From an uncultured Allomuricauda sp. (lineage in GTDB: Bacteria > Bacteroidota > Bacteroidia > Flavobacteriales > Flavobacteriaceae), in the NCBI RefSeq assembly GCF_937884665.1, contig NZ_CAKZYF010000026.1, positions 1-64,000 on the forward strand: 64,000 nt of DNA, written 5' to 3'. The translations under genes were made by a program, and so were the position numbers. Numbering within the stretch: the first letter of the stretch is position 1; the number at the start of each line of letters is the position of its first letter. Positions 1 to 8,693 of this stretch are shown here, in pieces. The notes under the pieces were generated by a model, which searched no databases, had not been told where the DNA came from, and saw only the letters and a list, made by a program, of their open reading frames with translations.

Positions 1-314
1 ATAAACCTATCGTGTGGATCGTAGGTGGGGCTGATATATGAAATGATTAGTCTGAGGTGATGCCCTTGGTCCGTGAAAAGGTAAAGGCCATAATATGTCT
101 TGGAATGGATAACTCACGAATAATGGAGGCGTTTGGCAATGTGATTCATCTTATGGTTGAGACGTATTCTATGCATGAGGCTGTTAAAGTAGCCTACAAA
201 ATTGCTGAAAGGGGTGACAATGTACTGTTATCGCCTGCTTGTGCCAGTTTTGATCTTTTTGAAAATTATGAAGATCGTGGCAATCAGTTTAAAGAAGAAA
301 TAAAAAAACTTTAA
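1..314 (+). pseudogene. murD: UDP-N-acetylmuramoylalanine--D-glutamate ligase, C-terminal end, with two in-frame stops
   Basis: This is the C-terminal part of the Mur ligase that adds D-glutamate to UDP-MurNAc-L-Ala in the cytoplasm. The reading frame enters at base 3 as KPIVWIVGGAD and continues after the lesion to [19 protein letters not shown], a typical MurD ending. Between them the frame holds TGA at 39-41 and TAG at 48-50, where family members read roughly GGxDKGNDYSE. The rest of the gene lies left of the window. Two His residues (NVIHL and SMHEA) sit where Asp is usual. The next gene, ftsW, starts two bases after the stop. Identity is secure; whether the stops are real or sequence errors cannot be told here. 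Confidence 0.85.
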
Positions 315-315
315 A

Positions 316-1521
316 ATGATGGCATTGCTGAGAAATTTGAAAGGAGATAAGGCCATTTGGGGTGTAGTGGACCTATTGGCGCTTTTATCATTTTTACAGG
401 TGTACAGTGCCAGTACCAATTTGGTGTATGTCAATGATGACGGAACAACCTTGGGACATTTGGTTAAGCATGGGATCCTTTTGTTCTTGGGTTTTGGAAT
501 TATCTATGCCGTACATAGGATACCAACCCATTATTTCAAAGGACTTTCTATCATCGCTATGCCCATTGTACTCATTTTATTGGCATATACCCTAACGGTT
601 GAAACGCGGATTGGTGGGGTCACAGCGAATCGTTGGATTAAGATTCCTTTCGTGGGAGTTAATTTTCAGACATCCACCCTGGCATCAGTGGTGCTGATGA
701 TATGGATCGCCCGTTATTTGACCAAGATAAAGGACATGCGAATTACCTTTGGCCAAAGTATTTTACCACTTTGGCTTCCCACGGCCTTGGTCGTTCTTTT
801 GATTTTACCCGAGAATTTTTCAACAGCGGCAATTATCTGTTTTCTGGTTCTCGTTATCTGCTTTTTGGGAGGATATCCTTTAAAATATCTATTTGGCATA
901 ATGGGGCTGGGATTGGTTTTGGGGGGTATGTTCCTTTTTGTGCTGTTCAAAGCGCCTGAGGTACTTCCCCAGCGTGCAGGAACTTGGAAATCAAGGATAG
1001 AAACCTTTTGGAGTCCAGAACAAGCCGATAAGGACGACTTGCATCAACTCACACTTGCAAAGATTGCTGTTGCTGAAGGAGGCCTTGTTGGAAAGGGTGC
1101 AGGCAAGAGTGTCATGAAAAACATGCTTTCACAAAGTACTTCTGATTTTATTTTCGCGATAATCATTGAAGAATATGGTCTTTTAGGAGGTGGAGCACTT
1201 TTGTTTTTCTATTTGCTGCTGCTTTTTCGAATAGTTGTAGTGGCCAATTCGGCCAAAACGGTTTTTTCGAAATTATTGATCATAGGGGTTGGACTACCTA
1301 TTGTTTTCCAAGCCTTTATCAACATGGCGGTTGTGGTGCAATTGTTTCCTGTTACAGGACAACCCTTACCGTTGATCAGCATGGGCGGTACATCTATTTG
1401 GATGACCTGTATGGCTGTTGGAATAGTTTTGAGCGCAAGCAACAAAGAGGAGAACTTGGAGGAGGAATCCTATGATATGGATGAGAATAACCCTTTGGAA
1501 GTATTAAGTGGGCAGCTATAG
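316..1521 (+). CDS. ftsW: Septal peptidoglycan glycosyltransferase FtsW (SEDS family)
   Basis: An integral membrane protein of 401 residues that polymerises lipid II at the division septum together with a class B penicillin-binding protein. It has about ten hydrophobic segments and the SEDS signature near the C-terminus ([13 protein letters not shown], equivalent to GLPLPFISYGG). The tail after the last helix is short and acidic. Length is normal for FtsW. Two ATGs in tandem (316 and 319) are possible starts. The 3' end overlaps murG by 14 bases, so it belongs to the dcw operon. RodA is the main alternative, but the position between murD and murG favours FtsW. Confidence 0.93.
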   Translation: MMALLRNLKGDKAIWGVVDLLALLSFLQVYSASTNLVYVNDDGTTLGHLVKHGILLFLGFGIIYAVHRIPTHYFKGLSIIAMPIVLILLAYTLTVETRIGGVTANRWIKIPFVGVNFQTSTLASVVLMIWIARYLTKIKDMRITFGQSILPLWLPTALVVLLILPENFSTAAIICFLVLVICFLGGYPLKYLFGIMGLGLVLGGMFLFVLFKAPEVLPQRAGTWKSRIETFWSPEQADKDDLHQLTLAKIAVAEGGLVGKGAGKSVMKNMLSQSTSDFIFAIIIEEYGLLGGGALLFFYLLLLFRIVVVANSAKTVFSKLLIIGVGLPIVFQAFINMAVVVQLFPVTGQPLPLISMGGTSIWMTCMAVGIVLSASNKEENLEEESYDMDENNPLEVLSGQL

Positions 1522-2596
1522 GTTTATACTTTCCGGGGGAGGCACCGGAGGACATATATATCCGGCAATCGCCATAGCCAACGAGCTAAAGCGAAGATAT
1601 CCCGAAGCACAATTTCTGTTCGTGGGAGCAAGGGATAAAATGGAAATGGAAAAAGTACCAAAGGCAGGCTATAAGATAGAAGGTCTTTGGATAAGCGGAT
1701 TACAAAGAAGATTAACATGGAAAAATATAGTTTTTCCACTCAAACTCATATCAAGTTTGATAAAAGCCAGTGAAATACTCAAGAAGTTCAATCCAGATGT
1801 GGCCATAGGCACGGGAGGTTTTGCCAGTGGGCCTCTTTTGAAGAGCGCCGCAAAAAGGAGGATTCCCTATCTGCTTCAGGAACAGAACTCCTATGCGGGT
1901 ATTACCAATAAGCTTCTGGGAGCCAAGGCAAATCGGATTTGTGTGGCTTATGATGCCATGGAAAGGTTTTTTCCAAAAGAAAAACTAGTGAAAACGGGAA
2001 ATCCCGTACGTGCCGATTTAGTAAATCTACAGACAGATAAGAAAGGACCACTTTCATTTTTTGGCCTCGATTCCAACAAGAGGACCGTATTGATTTTGGG
2101 GGGAAGCCTGGGGGCGAGAAGAATAAATCAATTGGTCGAGGAAAAACTGGATTTTTTCAATACCCAAAATCTACAACTCATTTGGCAGTGCGGAAAACTC
2201 TATTTCGAGGAGTACAAGCAGTACAATTCAGACAGGGTAAAGGTGAAGGCATTTCTAAATCGGATGGATATGGCCTATGCCCTTGCGGATTTTATTGTTT
2301 CCAGGTCTGGAGCCGGTTCTGTATCCGAGTTATGTTTAGTGGGGAAACCTGTAGTGTTTGTTCCTTCCCCTAATGTTGCAGAGGATCATCAAACCAAAAA
2401 TGCACAGGCTTTGGAGCAGCAAGGTGCAGCTATTGTTTTAAAGGAGAATCAATTGGATGGACAATTTGAGACTGTTTTCTCAAAACTTTTGGGTTCAAGG
2501 GAGATGCAGGAAAAACTGGGCCATAACATTAAGAAATTGGCTTTGCCCAAAGCGACCGAACACATAGTGGACGAAATTGAAGCGTTGTTAAAGTGA
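1508..2596 (+). CDS. murG: UDP-N-acetylglucosamine--N-acetylmuramyl-(pentapeptide) pyrophosphoryl-undecaprenol GlcNAc transferase
   Basis: A peripheral membrane GT-B glycosyltransferase of 362 residues that converts lipid I to lipid II on the inner face of the membrane. The N-terminal donor-fold loop [12 protein letters not shown] (from residue 9), LQEQNSYAG and the C-terminal [10 protein letters not shown] segment are diagnostic. The start is GTG inside the end of ftsW; no better ATG lies before the GGGTGGH loop. It overlaps murC by four bases (GTGA), which suggests translational coupling. Confidence 0.95.
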   Translation: MGSYRFILSGGGTGGHIYPAIAIANELKRRYPEAQFLFVGARDKMEMEKVPKAGYKIEGLWISGLQRRLTWKNIVFPLKLISSLIKASEILKKFNPDVAIGTGGFASGPLLKSAAKRRIPYLLQEQNSYAGITNKLLGAKANRICVAYDAMERFFPKEKLVKTGNPVRADLVNLQTDKKGPLSFFGLDSNKRTVLILGGSLGARRINQLVEEKLDFFNTQNLQLIWQCGKLYFEEYKQYNSDRVKVKAFLNRMDMAYALADFIVSRSGAGSVSELCLVGKPVVFVPSPNVAEDHQTKNAQALEQQGAAIVLKENQLDGQFETVFSKLLGSREMQEKLGHNIKKLALPKATEHIVDEIEALLK

Positions 2597-3945
2597 ATTT
2601 GAAAACTATCCATAACGTATTTTTTGTTGGAATTGGAGGGATTGGTATGTCCGCTCTCGCTCGGTATTTCCAATATGTTGGAAAAAATGTGGCTGGATAC
2701 GATAGGGTACAATCGCCCATTACCTCTGAGCTTGAAGAAAAGGGTATTCAGGTCCATTTTGAAGATGACCTCGATTTGATTCCCAGTTCCTTCAAGTCAA
2801 AACAAGAGACTCTGGTGGTCTATACGCCGGCGGTACCGGAAACACATCGCCAACTTGAGTTTTTTAGGGAAAACAGTTTTGAGATTAAAAAGCGAGCAGA
2901 AGTATTGGGCCTGATCACAAGGGAGACTATTTGTTTTGCCGTGGCCGGAACCCATGGGAAAACTACCACCTCTTGTATTTTGGCGCACCTGCTCAACGAA
3001 TGTGAAATGCCCCTTACCGCCTTTTTGGGAGGAGTTTCTGAAAACTTCAACAGTAACTTTTTACTCAAAGGAACCCAGTATTCAGTTGTGGAAGCCGATG
3101 AATTTGATCGTTCCTTTTTACAGCTTACGCCAGATTTTGCTTGCGTTACTTCCATGGATGCCGATCATTTGGATATTTATGGCAACGAGGCGGAATTGCA
3201 ACAGTCATTTAAAGATTTTACAAAAAAAATAAAACCAGGAGGGGTTTTGTTCATTAAGAACGGACTGCCCCTCGAGGGGACTACCTTCGGAATAGAAGAT
3301 GGGTCGGACTATCGTCTCGAAAATATTAGAATTGAACAGGGTACCTACATTTTTGATTTGATCTCGCCTTCTGGTAGGTTGAAAAATGTCCGTTTCAATC
3401 AACCAGGTCGGCACAATTTGCTTAATGGATTAGTTGCCTTTGCAATGGCGGTGCAAGCGGGTTGTCCGTTGCACCGTCTGGCAGAGGGTATGGAAAGCTT
3501 CAAGGGGGTACATCGTAGGTTTTCCTACGAGATCAAGGAAATGGATTTGGTCTTTATCGATGATTATGCCCATCATCCTACGGAAATAAACGCTGTTTTT
3601 CATGCTATCAACGAAATGTATCCAGAAGAAGAGATAACCGCAGTTTTTCAGCCCCATCTCTTTTCCAGGACAAGGGATTTTGCAGATGACTTTGCCCGAA
3701 GTTTGGAAAAGTTTACGATTGTCTTGCTGTTGGATATTTATCCCGCCCGTGAAGAACCCATTGCCGGCGTAGATTCCAAATGGCTTTTGGACAAAATCAA
3801 AAATCCCAACAAAAAATTGATTGCTAAATCCAATCTAATCCAGGAATTAAAAAAGAAGAGAACTAAAGTACTCGTGACCATGGGAGCTGGCGACATTGGT
3901 CTGGAGGTACCTAAAATAAAACAGGAATTGATCTATGCGAATTAA
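2593..3945 (+). CDS. murC: UDP-N-acetylmuramate--L-alanine ligase
   Basis: Cytoplasmic Mur ligase of 450 residues that adds the first L-Ala of the stem peptide. Visible features are the N-terminal dinucleotide-fold loop [12 protein letters not shown], the ATP-binding loop GTHGKTTT at residues 119-126, the EADEFDRSF segment and the [10 protein letters not shown] motif of the C-terminal domain. Translation starts at GTG overlapping the murG stop. Length and domains are complete. The 3' end overlaps ftsQ by 11 bases. Confidence 0.95.
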   Translation: MNLKTIHNVFFVGIGGIGMSALARYFQYVGKNVAGYDRVQSPITSELEEKGIQVHFEDDLDLIPSSFKSKQETLVVYTPAVPETHRQLEFFRENSFEIKKRAEVLGLITRETICFAVAGTHGKTTTSCILAHLLNECEMPLTAFLGGVSENFNSNFLLKGTQYSVVEADEFDRSFLQLTPDFACVTSMDADHLDIYGNEAELQQSFKDFTKKIKPGGVLFIKNGLPLEGTTFGIEDGSDYRLENIRIEQGTYIFDLISPSGRLKNVRFNQPGRHNLLNGLVAFAMAVQAGCPLHRLAEGMESFKGVHRRFSYEIKEMDLVFIDDYAHHPTEINAVFHAINEMYPEEEITAVFQPHLFSRTRDFADDFARSLEKFTIVLLLDIYPAREEPIAGVDSKWLLDKIKNPNKKLIAKSNLIQELKKKRTKVLVTMGAGDIGLEVPKIKQELIYAN

Positions 3946-4654
3946 TGGCGATATAGTAAAACTAGTACTTCTGACCTTAACGGCCATTGGTCTCTATGGT
4001 TTTTCAGATTACAGGAGTAATCAAAGGAAAATACAAGACGTTTCCATCAACTTTTTGGGGGACAACAACTTGTATATTGATGAATCCTCAGTTAATAAAT
4101 TGTTAATACAAAAATATGGCCGGTTCACAAATAGGGCCAAAGAACACGTAGTTTTGAATACCATAGAGCAGGAAATTCAGTCTAATGATATGGTAAAAAA
4201 AGCCCAAGTCTATGTCACTATAGATAGCAAGCTTGTTTCTAAGATTGTTCAGCGAAATCCTATTGGTAGAGTAGAAGGGGCATCCAAATTTTATTTGGAT
4301 GACGAAGGAAGGCGCATGCCCCTGTCTAAGCTTCATTCGGCACGGGTACCTATTATCACGGGGAAAATAACGGGTAAGACCCTAGAGGACGCTTACCTAA
4401 TCTTAAACTATATCAACAAGGATGATTTTCTTAGAAAAAACGTGATTGGAATCCATGTTGAGGAAGAAGGAAAGTACCAACTTCGGTTCAGGCTCGAAAA
4501 TTTCGTGGTCAATTTGGGAGGAGTGGACAACCTTAACGAAAAGTTCAAAAATTTTATGGCTTTCTATGCAAAGGCGGCCAAAGATAATTCTTTGGAGCAA
4601 TATGCCGTGGTAAGTCTTGAATTCAACAACCAAGTGGTTTGCACCAAAATTTAA
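3935..4654 (+). CDS. ftsQ: Cell division protein FtsQ
   Basis: A 239-residue bitopic membrane protein: one N-terminal transmembrane helix (about residues 8-25), then a periplasmic domain that starts with a POTRA-like stretch including an ISINFLGDNNLYI-type strand. FtsQ links early and late divisome proteins (FtsB, FtsL). Sequence conservation in this family is low, so the call rests on size, single-anchor topology and location between murC and ftsA. It starts inside the murC 3' end and stops just before ftsA. Confidence 0.85.
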   Translation: MRINGDIVKLVLLTLTAIGLYGFSDYRSNQRKIQDVSINFLGDNNLYIDESSVNKLLIQKYGRFTNRAKEHVVLNTIEQEIQSNDMVKKAQVYVTIDSKLVSKIVQRNPIGRVEGASKFYLDDEGRRMPLSKLHSARVPIITGKITGKTLEDAYLILNYINKDDFLRKNVIGIHVEEEGKYQLRFRLENFVVNLGGVDNLNEKFKNFMAFYAKAAKDNSLEQYAVVSLEFNNQVVCTKI

Positions 4655-4657
4655 CGT

Positions 4658-5986
4658 ATGGAACAGATGAATTATTCAGTTGGATTGGATATTGGAACTA
4701 CCAAGATAGTCGCTATTATCGGGAAGGAAAATGAGTATGGCAAAATTGAGGTCTTGGGAACAGGTAAGTCCAAAAGTTTGGGCGTACACCGTGGGGTAGT
4801 GAACAACATTACCCAGACCATTTCATCCATACAACAGGCCGTTGAACAAGCAGAACTCAACGCCGGGTTGAAAATCGGTTCTGTGGTTGTAGGTATTGCG
4901 GGGCAGCATATCCGTAGTCTCCAGCATAGTGATTATATCACCCGCTCCGATTCTGAAGAGGTGATTGGCGATGATGATTTGGACAAGTTGTGCAACCAGG
5001 TCTACAAGTTGGTCATGCTGCCCGGTGAAGAAATTATACACGTGCTTCCCCAAGAGTACAAAGTGGATGGTCAGTCAGAAATCAAAGAACCTATAGGAAT
5101 GTACGGTGGACGTTTGGAAGCAAATTTTCATGTTGTGGTGGGACAGGTCTCATCCATAAAGAATATAGGTAGGTGCATTAAAAGTGCCGGACTGGACTTG
5201 GGCAACATCACCCTAGAACCTCTGGCCTCCTCGGAAGCGGTATTAAGTCAAGAAGAAAAAGAAGCTGGGGTGGCACTTATCGATATAGGTGGGGGTACCA
5301 CAGATTTGGCCATTTTCAAAGATGGTATCATCCGTCACACCGCTGTGATTCCCTTTGGGGGTAACGTGATTACGGAGGATATCAAAGAAGGCTGTTCCAT
5401 AATTGAAAAACAAGCAGAACTTTTGAAGATAAAATTCGGCTCTGCTTGGCCCGGAGAAAACAAGGACAATGAAATTGTTTCCATACCTGGACTCCGAGGA
5501 AGAGACCCTAAAGAAATCACACTTAAAAATCTATCCAAGATTATTCATGCCCGGGTAGTTGAGATCATTGAGCAAGCGTATGTCGAGATAAAAAATTACG
5601 GGCATGAAGAACAAAAGAAAAAACTGATTGCGGGCATTGTTTTAACAGGTGGAGGCAGTCAGTTAAAACACCTTAAGCAGTTGGTGGAGTACATTACTGG
5701 AATGGACACCCGTATCGGTTATCCCAACGAGCATTTAGCGGGAGATTCGGATGAGGAAATCGCCAGTCCTTTGTACGCCACTGCCGTTGGTTTATTGATG
5801 AATGCCATAGAAAACGAAAAAAAGAACACTGTTCCCGGAGAGAATTCTTTGGACGAAGAACAGGTCTTGGTAGGTGAGGCGCAAACTGTGGGCAACGAAG
5901 TCCCCAATGCCCTGAACCGGAAGCACAAATCTATTTTTGATAAATGGTCCGAAAAGCTCAAAGACTTTTTGGACAATGCAGAATAA
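4658..5986 (+). CDS. ftsA: Cell division protein FtsA (actin-like membrane anchor for FtsZ)
   Basis: A 442-residue actin-fold ATPase that tethers FtsZ filaments to the membrane. It shows the phosphate-1 loop DIGTTK (residues 11-16), the phosphate-2 loop DIGGGTTD (209-216) and a GIVLTGGGSQ adenosine motif. The last about 19 residues (KSIFDKWSEKLKDFL) form the expected amphipathic membrane-targeting helix. It starts three bases after ftsQ and ends about 40 bases before the preferred ftsZ start. Confidence 0.95.
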   Translation: MEQMNYSVGLDIGTTKIVAIIGKENEYGKIEVLGTGKSKSLGVHRGVVNNITQTISSIQQAVEQAELNAGLKIGSVVVGIAGQHIRSLQHSDYITRSDSEEVIGDDDLDKLCNQVYKLVMLPGEEIIHVLPQEYKVDGQSEIKEPIGMYGGRLEANFHVVVGQVSSIKNIGRCIKSAGLDLGNITLEPLASSEAVLSQEEKEAGVALIDIGGGTTDLAIFKDGIIRHTAVIPFGGNVITEDIKEGCSIIEKQAELLKIKFGSAWPGENKDNEIVSIPGLRGRDPKEITLKNLSKIIHARVVEIIEQAYVEIKNYGHEEQKKKLIAGIVLTGGGSQLKHLKQLVEYITGMDTRIGYPNEHLAGDSDEEIASPLYATAVGLLMNAIENEKKNTVPGENSLDEEQVLVGEAQTVGNEVPNALNRKHKSIFDKWSEKLKDFLDNAE

Positions 5987-6026
5987 TAACCCTTTTGAGC
6001 AAATAACAAACAAGACAAAGAACGTT

Positions 6027-7979
6027 ATGAGTAAAAGCACCGAATTTGACAATATCGCTTTTGATTTGCCAAAGAACAAAAGCAATGTTATAAAAGTAAT
6101 TGGCGTTGGCGGAGGCGGCAGCAATGCCATAAACCACATGTTTCAAGCCGGTATCAATGGAGTGGATTTTGTAATCTGCAATACGGATGCCCAAGCTTTG
6201 CAAAGCAGTTCGGTACCCAATAAAATCCAGTTGGGAGTATCCTTGACCGAAGGACTTGGTGCAGGTGCCAATCCCGAGGTGGGAGAGCAAGCGGCCTTAG
6301 AAAGTATGGAAGACGTGAAAGCCATGTTGGATAGTTCTACTAAAATGGCGTTTATCACTGCTGGAATGGGTGGTGGAACAGGGACCGGGGCCGCTCCTGT
6401 AATTGCTAAACTGGCCCGGGAAATGGATATCCTAACGGTAGGAATTGTAACGATTCCGTTTCAATTTGAAGGGGCCATGCGATGCAAACAAGCCCAAACG
6501 GGAATTGAAAAATTACGTGCCAATGTAGATTCATTGATTGTCATTAACAACAATAAGCTTCGCGAAGTATATGGAAATCTAGGATTCAAGGCCGGTTTCT
6601 CTAAAGCCGATGAAGTTTTGGCCACCGCAGCCCGGGGCATCGCCGAGGTCATCACACATCATTATACCCAGAACATTGACCTTCGAGACGCCAAAACGGT
6701 ATTGTCAAATAGTGGTACCGCTATTATGGGGTCTGCCAATGCCTCTGGATCATCAAGAGCAAGTGAGGCAATCATGAAAGCTTTGGATTCTCCTTTATTG
6801 AATGATAATAAGATACATGGCGCCAAAAATGTACTGTTGCTTATTGTGTCGGGAACCCAGGAAATTACGATAGATGAAATTGGGGAAATTAACGACTATA
6901 TCCAAATTGAGGCGGGTCACGGAGCGAACATTATAATGGGTGTCGGCGAAGATGAAGATTTAGGGGATGCCATAGCAGTTACTGTAATTGCCACAGGATT
7001 TCATGCCGATCAACAAGATGAAATCGTGAATACAGAGACAAAAAAGGTTTTTTACACTTTGGAAGATGAGCAGATTGCAGAGCAAGAACTCAGTACCCAA
7101 TCCACGGCAATCCAAGAAATTCAGGTACAATCTGAAATTGTGGAACCAACGCCCATGGTTCGGCATACCCTGGACATGGAGGAGGAACCTAAGGTTAAAA
7201 CCCAAGAGTCCCTAGGAGAGGTCGATTTGGTTCCAACTTCAAAATACATCAGAAACTTCAACGTCTTTTATGAAGAAGTGGTTCCAGAAAATGTGGAAGA
7301 TGATTTTATCATCATAGAAGCCAAAAACGTTTTGAACACCATTGAAGTGGTCGACCCTGAAGTGGTCTCCCCGAAAATGGAAGAGGACCAATTTGCCCTT
7401 ACTTTTGATCTCCCTATCAATGAAGTGAAGCAAAAAGAAGAGCAACCCGTTTCAGGTTTCGAATTGGAAGGAGAAGTAAACGACATCGAAGTAAAGGAAT
7501 ATGTAGAGGTGAGTCCGGTGCTGGAATTCAACAAGCAGGAAGAGACCCGCTACAATCTTGAAGAATACATGGAATTGGAATCCCAGCTAACGGGAGCTAC
7601 ATCCAAAGCAGAAACCCATGAACCAAAACTGGCGGAGAATGAATTGATTTTTGAGAAAAAGACCATAGAGCTTGTTTCTGAATCGGAAAATCAGACGCCC
7701 ACAAATAGCAAAGACCCCATGAACAGTTCAATTAACGATCTTTTAAAAGAACGGGCGGATGAACGACGAAAAAAATTGAAAAATTTCAATTATAAATTCC
7801 AGAATAACAGAAACAGTATCGATGAAATCGAAAAACAGCCCGCTTATAAAAGGCAAGGGGTTGATTTGAACGATGTATCACAAGAACAAAAAGTTTCCAG
7901 GACCACCTTGAGCGAGGACAGCAATGATGAAATGCAATTGCGTTCCAATAATTCATTTTTGCATGACAATGTTGATTAG
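6027..7979 (+). CDS. ftsZ: Cell division protein FtsZ with a long acidic C-terminal linker
   Basis: Tubulin-like GTPase that forms the Z ring. With the start at 6027 (MSKSTEFDNIAF) it has 650 residues. The GTP-binding GGGTGTG loop is at residues 115-121, and the T7 loop region LREVYGNLGFKAGFSKADE follows. The GTPase and C-terminal domains end near residue 330. The remaining about 320 residues are rich in Glu, Val, Gln and Lys, look disordered, and end in LHDNVD. An in-frame ATG at 5976 would add 17 residues and overlap ftsA; 6027 is chosen because homologues start close to the TEFDxIxFDLPKN segment. A strong terminator follows. Confidence 0.95.
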   Translation: MSKSTEFDNIAFDLPKNKSNVIKVIGVGGGGSNAINHMFQAGINGVDFVICNTDAQALQSSSVPNKIQLGVSLTEGLGAGANPEVGEQAALESMEDVKAMLDSSTKMAFITAGMGGGTGTGAAPVIAKLAREMDILTVGIVTIPFQFEGAMRCKQAQTGIEKLRANVDSLIVINNNKLREVYGNLGFKAGFSKADEVLATAARGIAEVITHHYTQNIDLRDAKTVLSNSGTAIMGSANASGSSRASEAIMKALDSPLLNDNKIHGAKNVLLLIVSGTQEITIDEIGEINDYIQIEAGHGANIIMGVGEDEDLGDAIAVTVIATGFHADQQDEIVNTETKKVFYTLEDEQIAEQELSTQSTAIQEIQVQSEIVEPTPMVRHTLDMEEEPKVKTQESLGEVDLVPTSKYIRNFNVFYEEVVPENVEDDFIIIEAKNVLNTIEVVDPEVVSPKMEEDQFALTFDLPINEVKQKEEQPVSGFELEGEVNDIEVKEYVEVSPVLEFNKQEETRYNLEEYMELESQLTGATSKAETHEPKLAENELIFEKKTIELVSESENQTPTNSKDPMNSSINDLLKERADERRKKLKNFNYKFQNNRNSIDEIEKQPAYKRQGVDLNDVSQEQKVSRTTLSEDSNDEMQLRSNNSFLHDNVD

Positions 7980-8014
7980 TAGTGTTTAAAGCGTATCCAT
8001 TTTGATGGAAAGCT

Positions 8015-8053
8015 TAAACCCGGAAGTTGAAGAACTTTCGGGTTTATTTTTTA
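8015..8053 (+). terminator. Rho-independent terminator after ftsZ
   Basis: A 13-base-pair stem (8016-8028 with 8033-8045, one G-U pair) closed by a GAAG tetraloop is followed by a run of T. It lies 35 bases after the ftsZ stop and closes the dcw transcript. A TATCTTCG at 8052-8059, one base off the Bacteroidota -7 element, follows directly and could serve yqeY. Confidence 0.85.
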
Positions 8054-8078
8054 TCTTCGCAGCCCGAAAAGAATTCGA

Positions 8079-8531
8079 ATGGGTTTGCAAGAACAAGTAA
8101 TGACCGAGATGAAGGCAGCAATGAAGGCCAAGGATACAGTAGCTTTGGAAGCTTTACGCGCCATTAAGTCCGCTTTATTGTTGGCTGGGACGGAAAAAGG
8201 GGCTTCTGGTGGACTTTCCGAAACGGATGAAATCAAATTGGTTCAGAAATTGGTAAAACAACGCAAGGACAGCGCCACCATCTTCAAGGAACAGGGAAGG
8301 ACGGATTTGGCAGAACCAGAATTGGCACAAGCCGCGATAATAGAGAAATTTTTGCCCGAACAACTGGACGAGACAGAAATAAAAAAAGTGGTGTTGGAGA
8401 CTATTGAATCCGTTGGGGCATCGGGAATGAAAGATATGGGTAAGGTTATGGGAATTGTTTCCAAAAAGTTGGCAGGTAAAGCCGATGGAAAGACAATCTC
8501 CACCTTGGTCAAGGCACAATTAAGTTCATAA
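8079..8531 (+). CDS. GatB/YqeY domain-containing protein
   Basis: A 150-residue cytoplasmic protein of the YqeY family, related to the tail domain of the GatB subunit of the tRNA-dependent amidotransferase. The whole length fits the family: an N-terminal helix (EMKAAMKAKDTVALEALRAIKSAL), EFLPEQL-like KFLPEQLDETEI and a C-terminal MGKVMG-VSKKLAGKADG block. The function is not well established; a role in tRNA quality or amidation is assumed from homology. The tRNA-Arg gene begins six bases after its stop, so they may be cotranscribed. Confidence 0.9.
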   Translation: MGLQEQVMTEMKAAMKAKDTVALEALRAIKSALLLAGTEKGASGGLSETDEIKLVQKLVKQRKDSATIFKEQGRTDLAEPELAQAAIIEKFLPEQLDETEIKKVVLETIESVGASGMKDMGKVMGIVSKKLAGKADGKTISTLVKAQLSS

Positions 8532-8537
8532 AATAAT

Positions 8538-8611
8538 GGCCGCGTAGTTCAACTGGATAGAATATCAGATTTCGGCTCTGAGGGTTGGGGGTTCGAATCC
8601 TCCCGCGGTCA
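8538..8611 (+). tRNA. tRNA-Arg (anticodon UCG)
   Basis: The cloverleaf folds completely: acceptor GGCCGCG with CGCGGUC (one G-U pair), D stem GUUC/GAAU, anticodon stem UCAGA/UCUGA around loop UUUCGGC giving anticodon UCG, T stem GGGGG/CCUCC around UUCGAAU, and discriminator A. CCA is not encoded. It should read CGA and other CGN codons. Confidence 0.95.
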
Positions 8612-8693
8612 CTACTACACACTTTTGCTGGATTCAAAGTCTTGGAAACTCAATTGAGGACGTACGGTATTGGTCAGTGCTACTGGGTGTTTC

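Noticed and set aside
5976-6026. Earlier ATG for ftsZ overlapping the ftsA end
   Set aside because: The extra 17 residues are not part of the conserved FtsZ start; 6027 gives the usual N-terminus, though the earlier start cannot be excluded.
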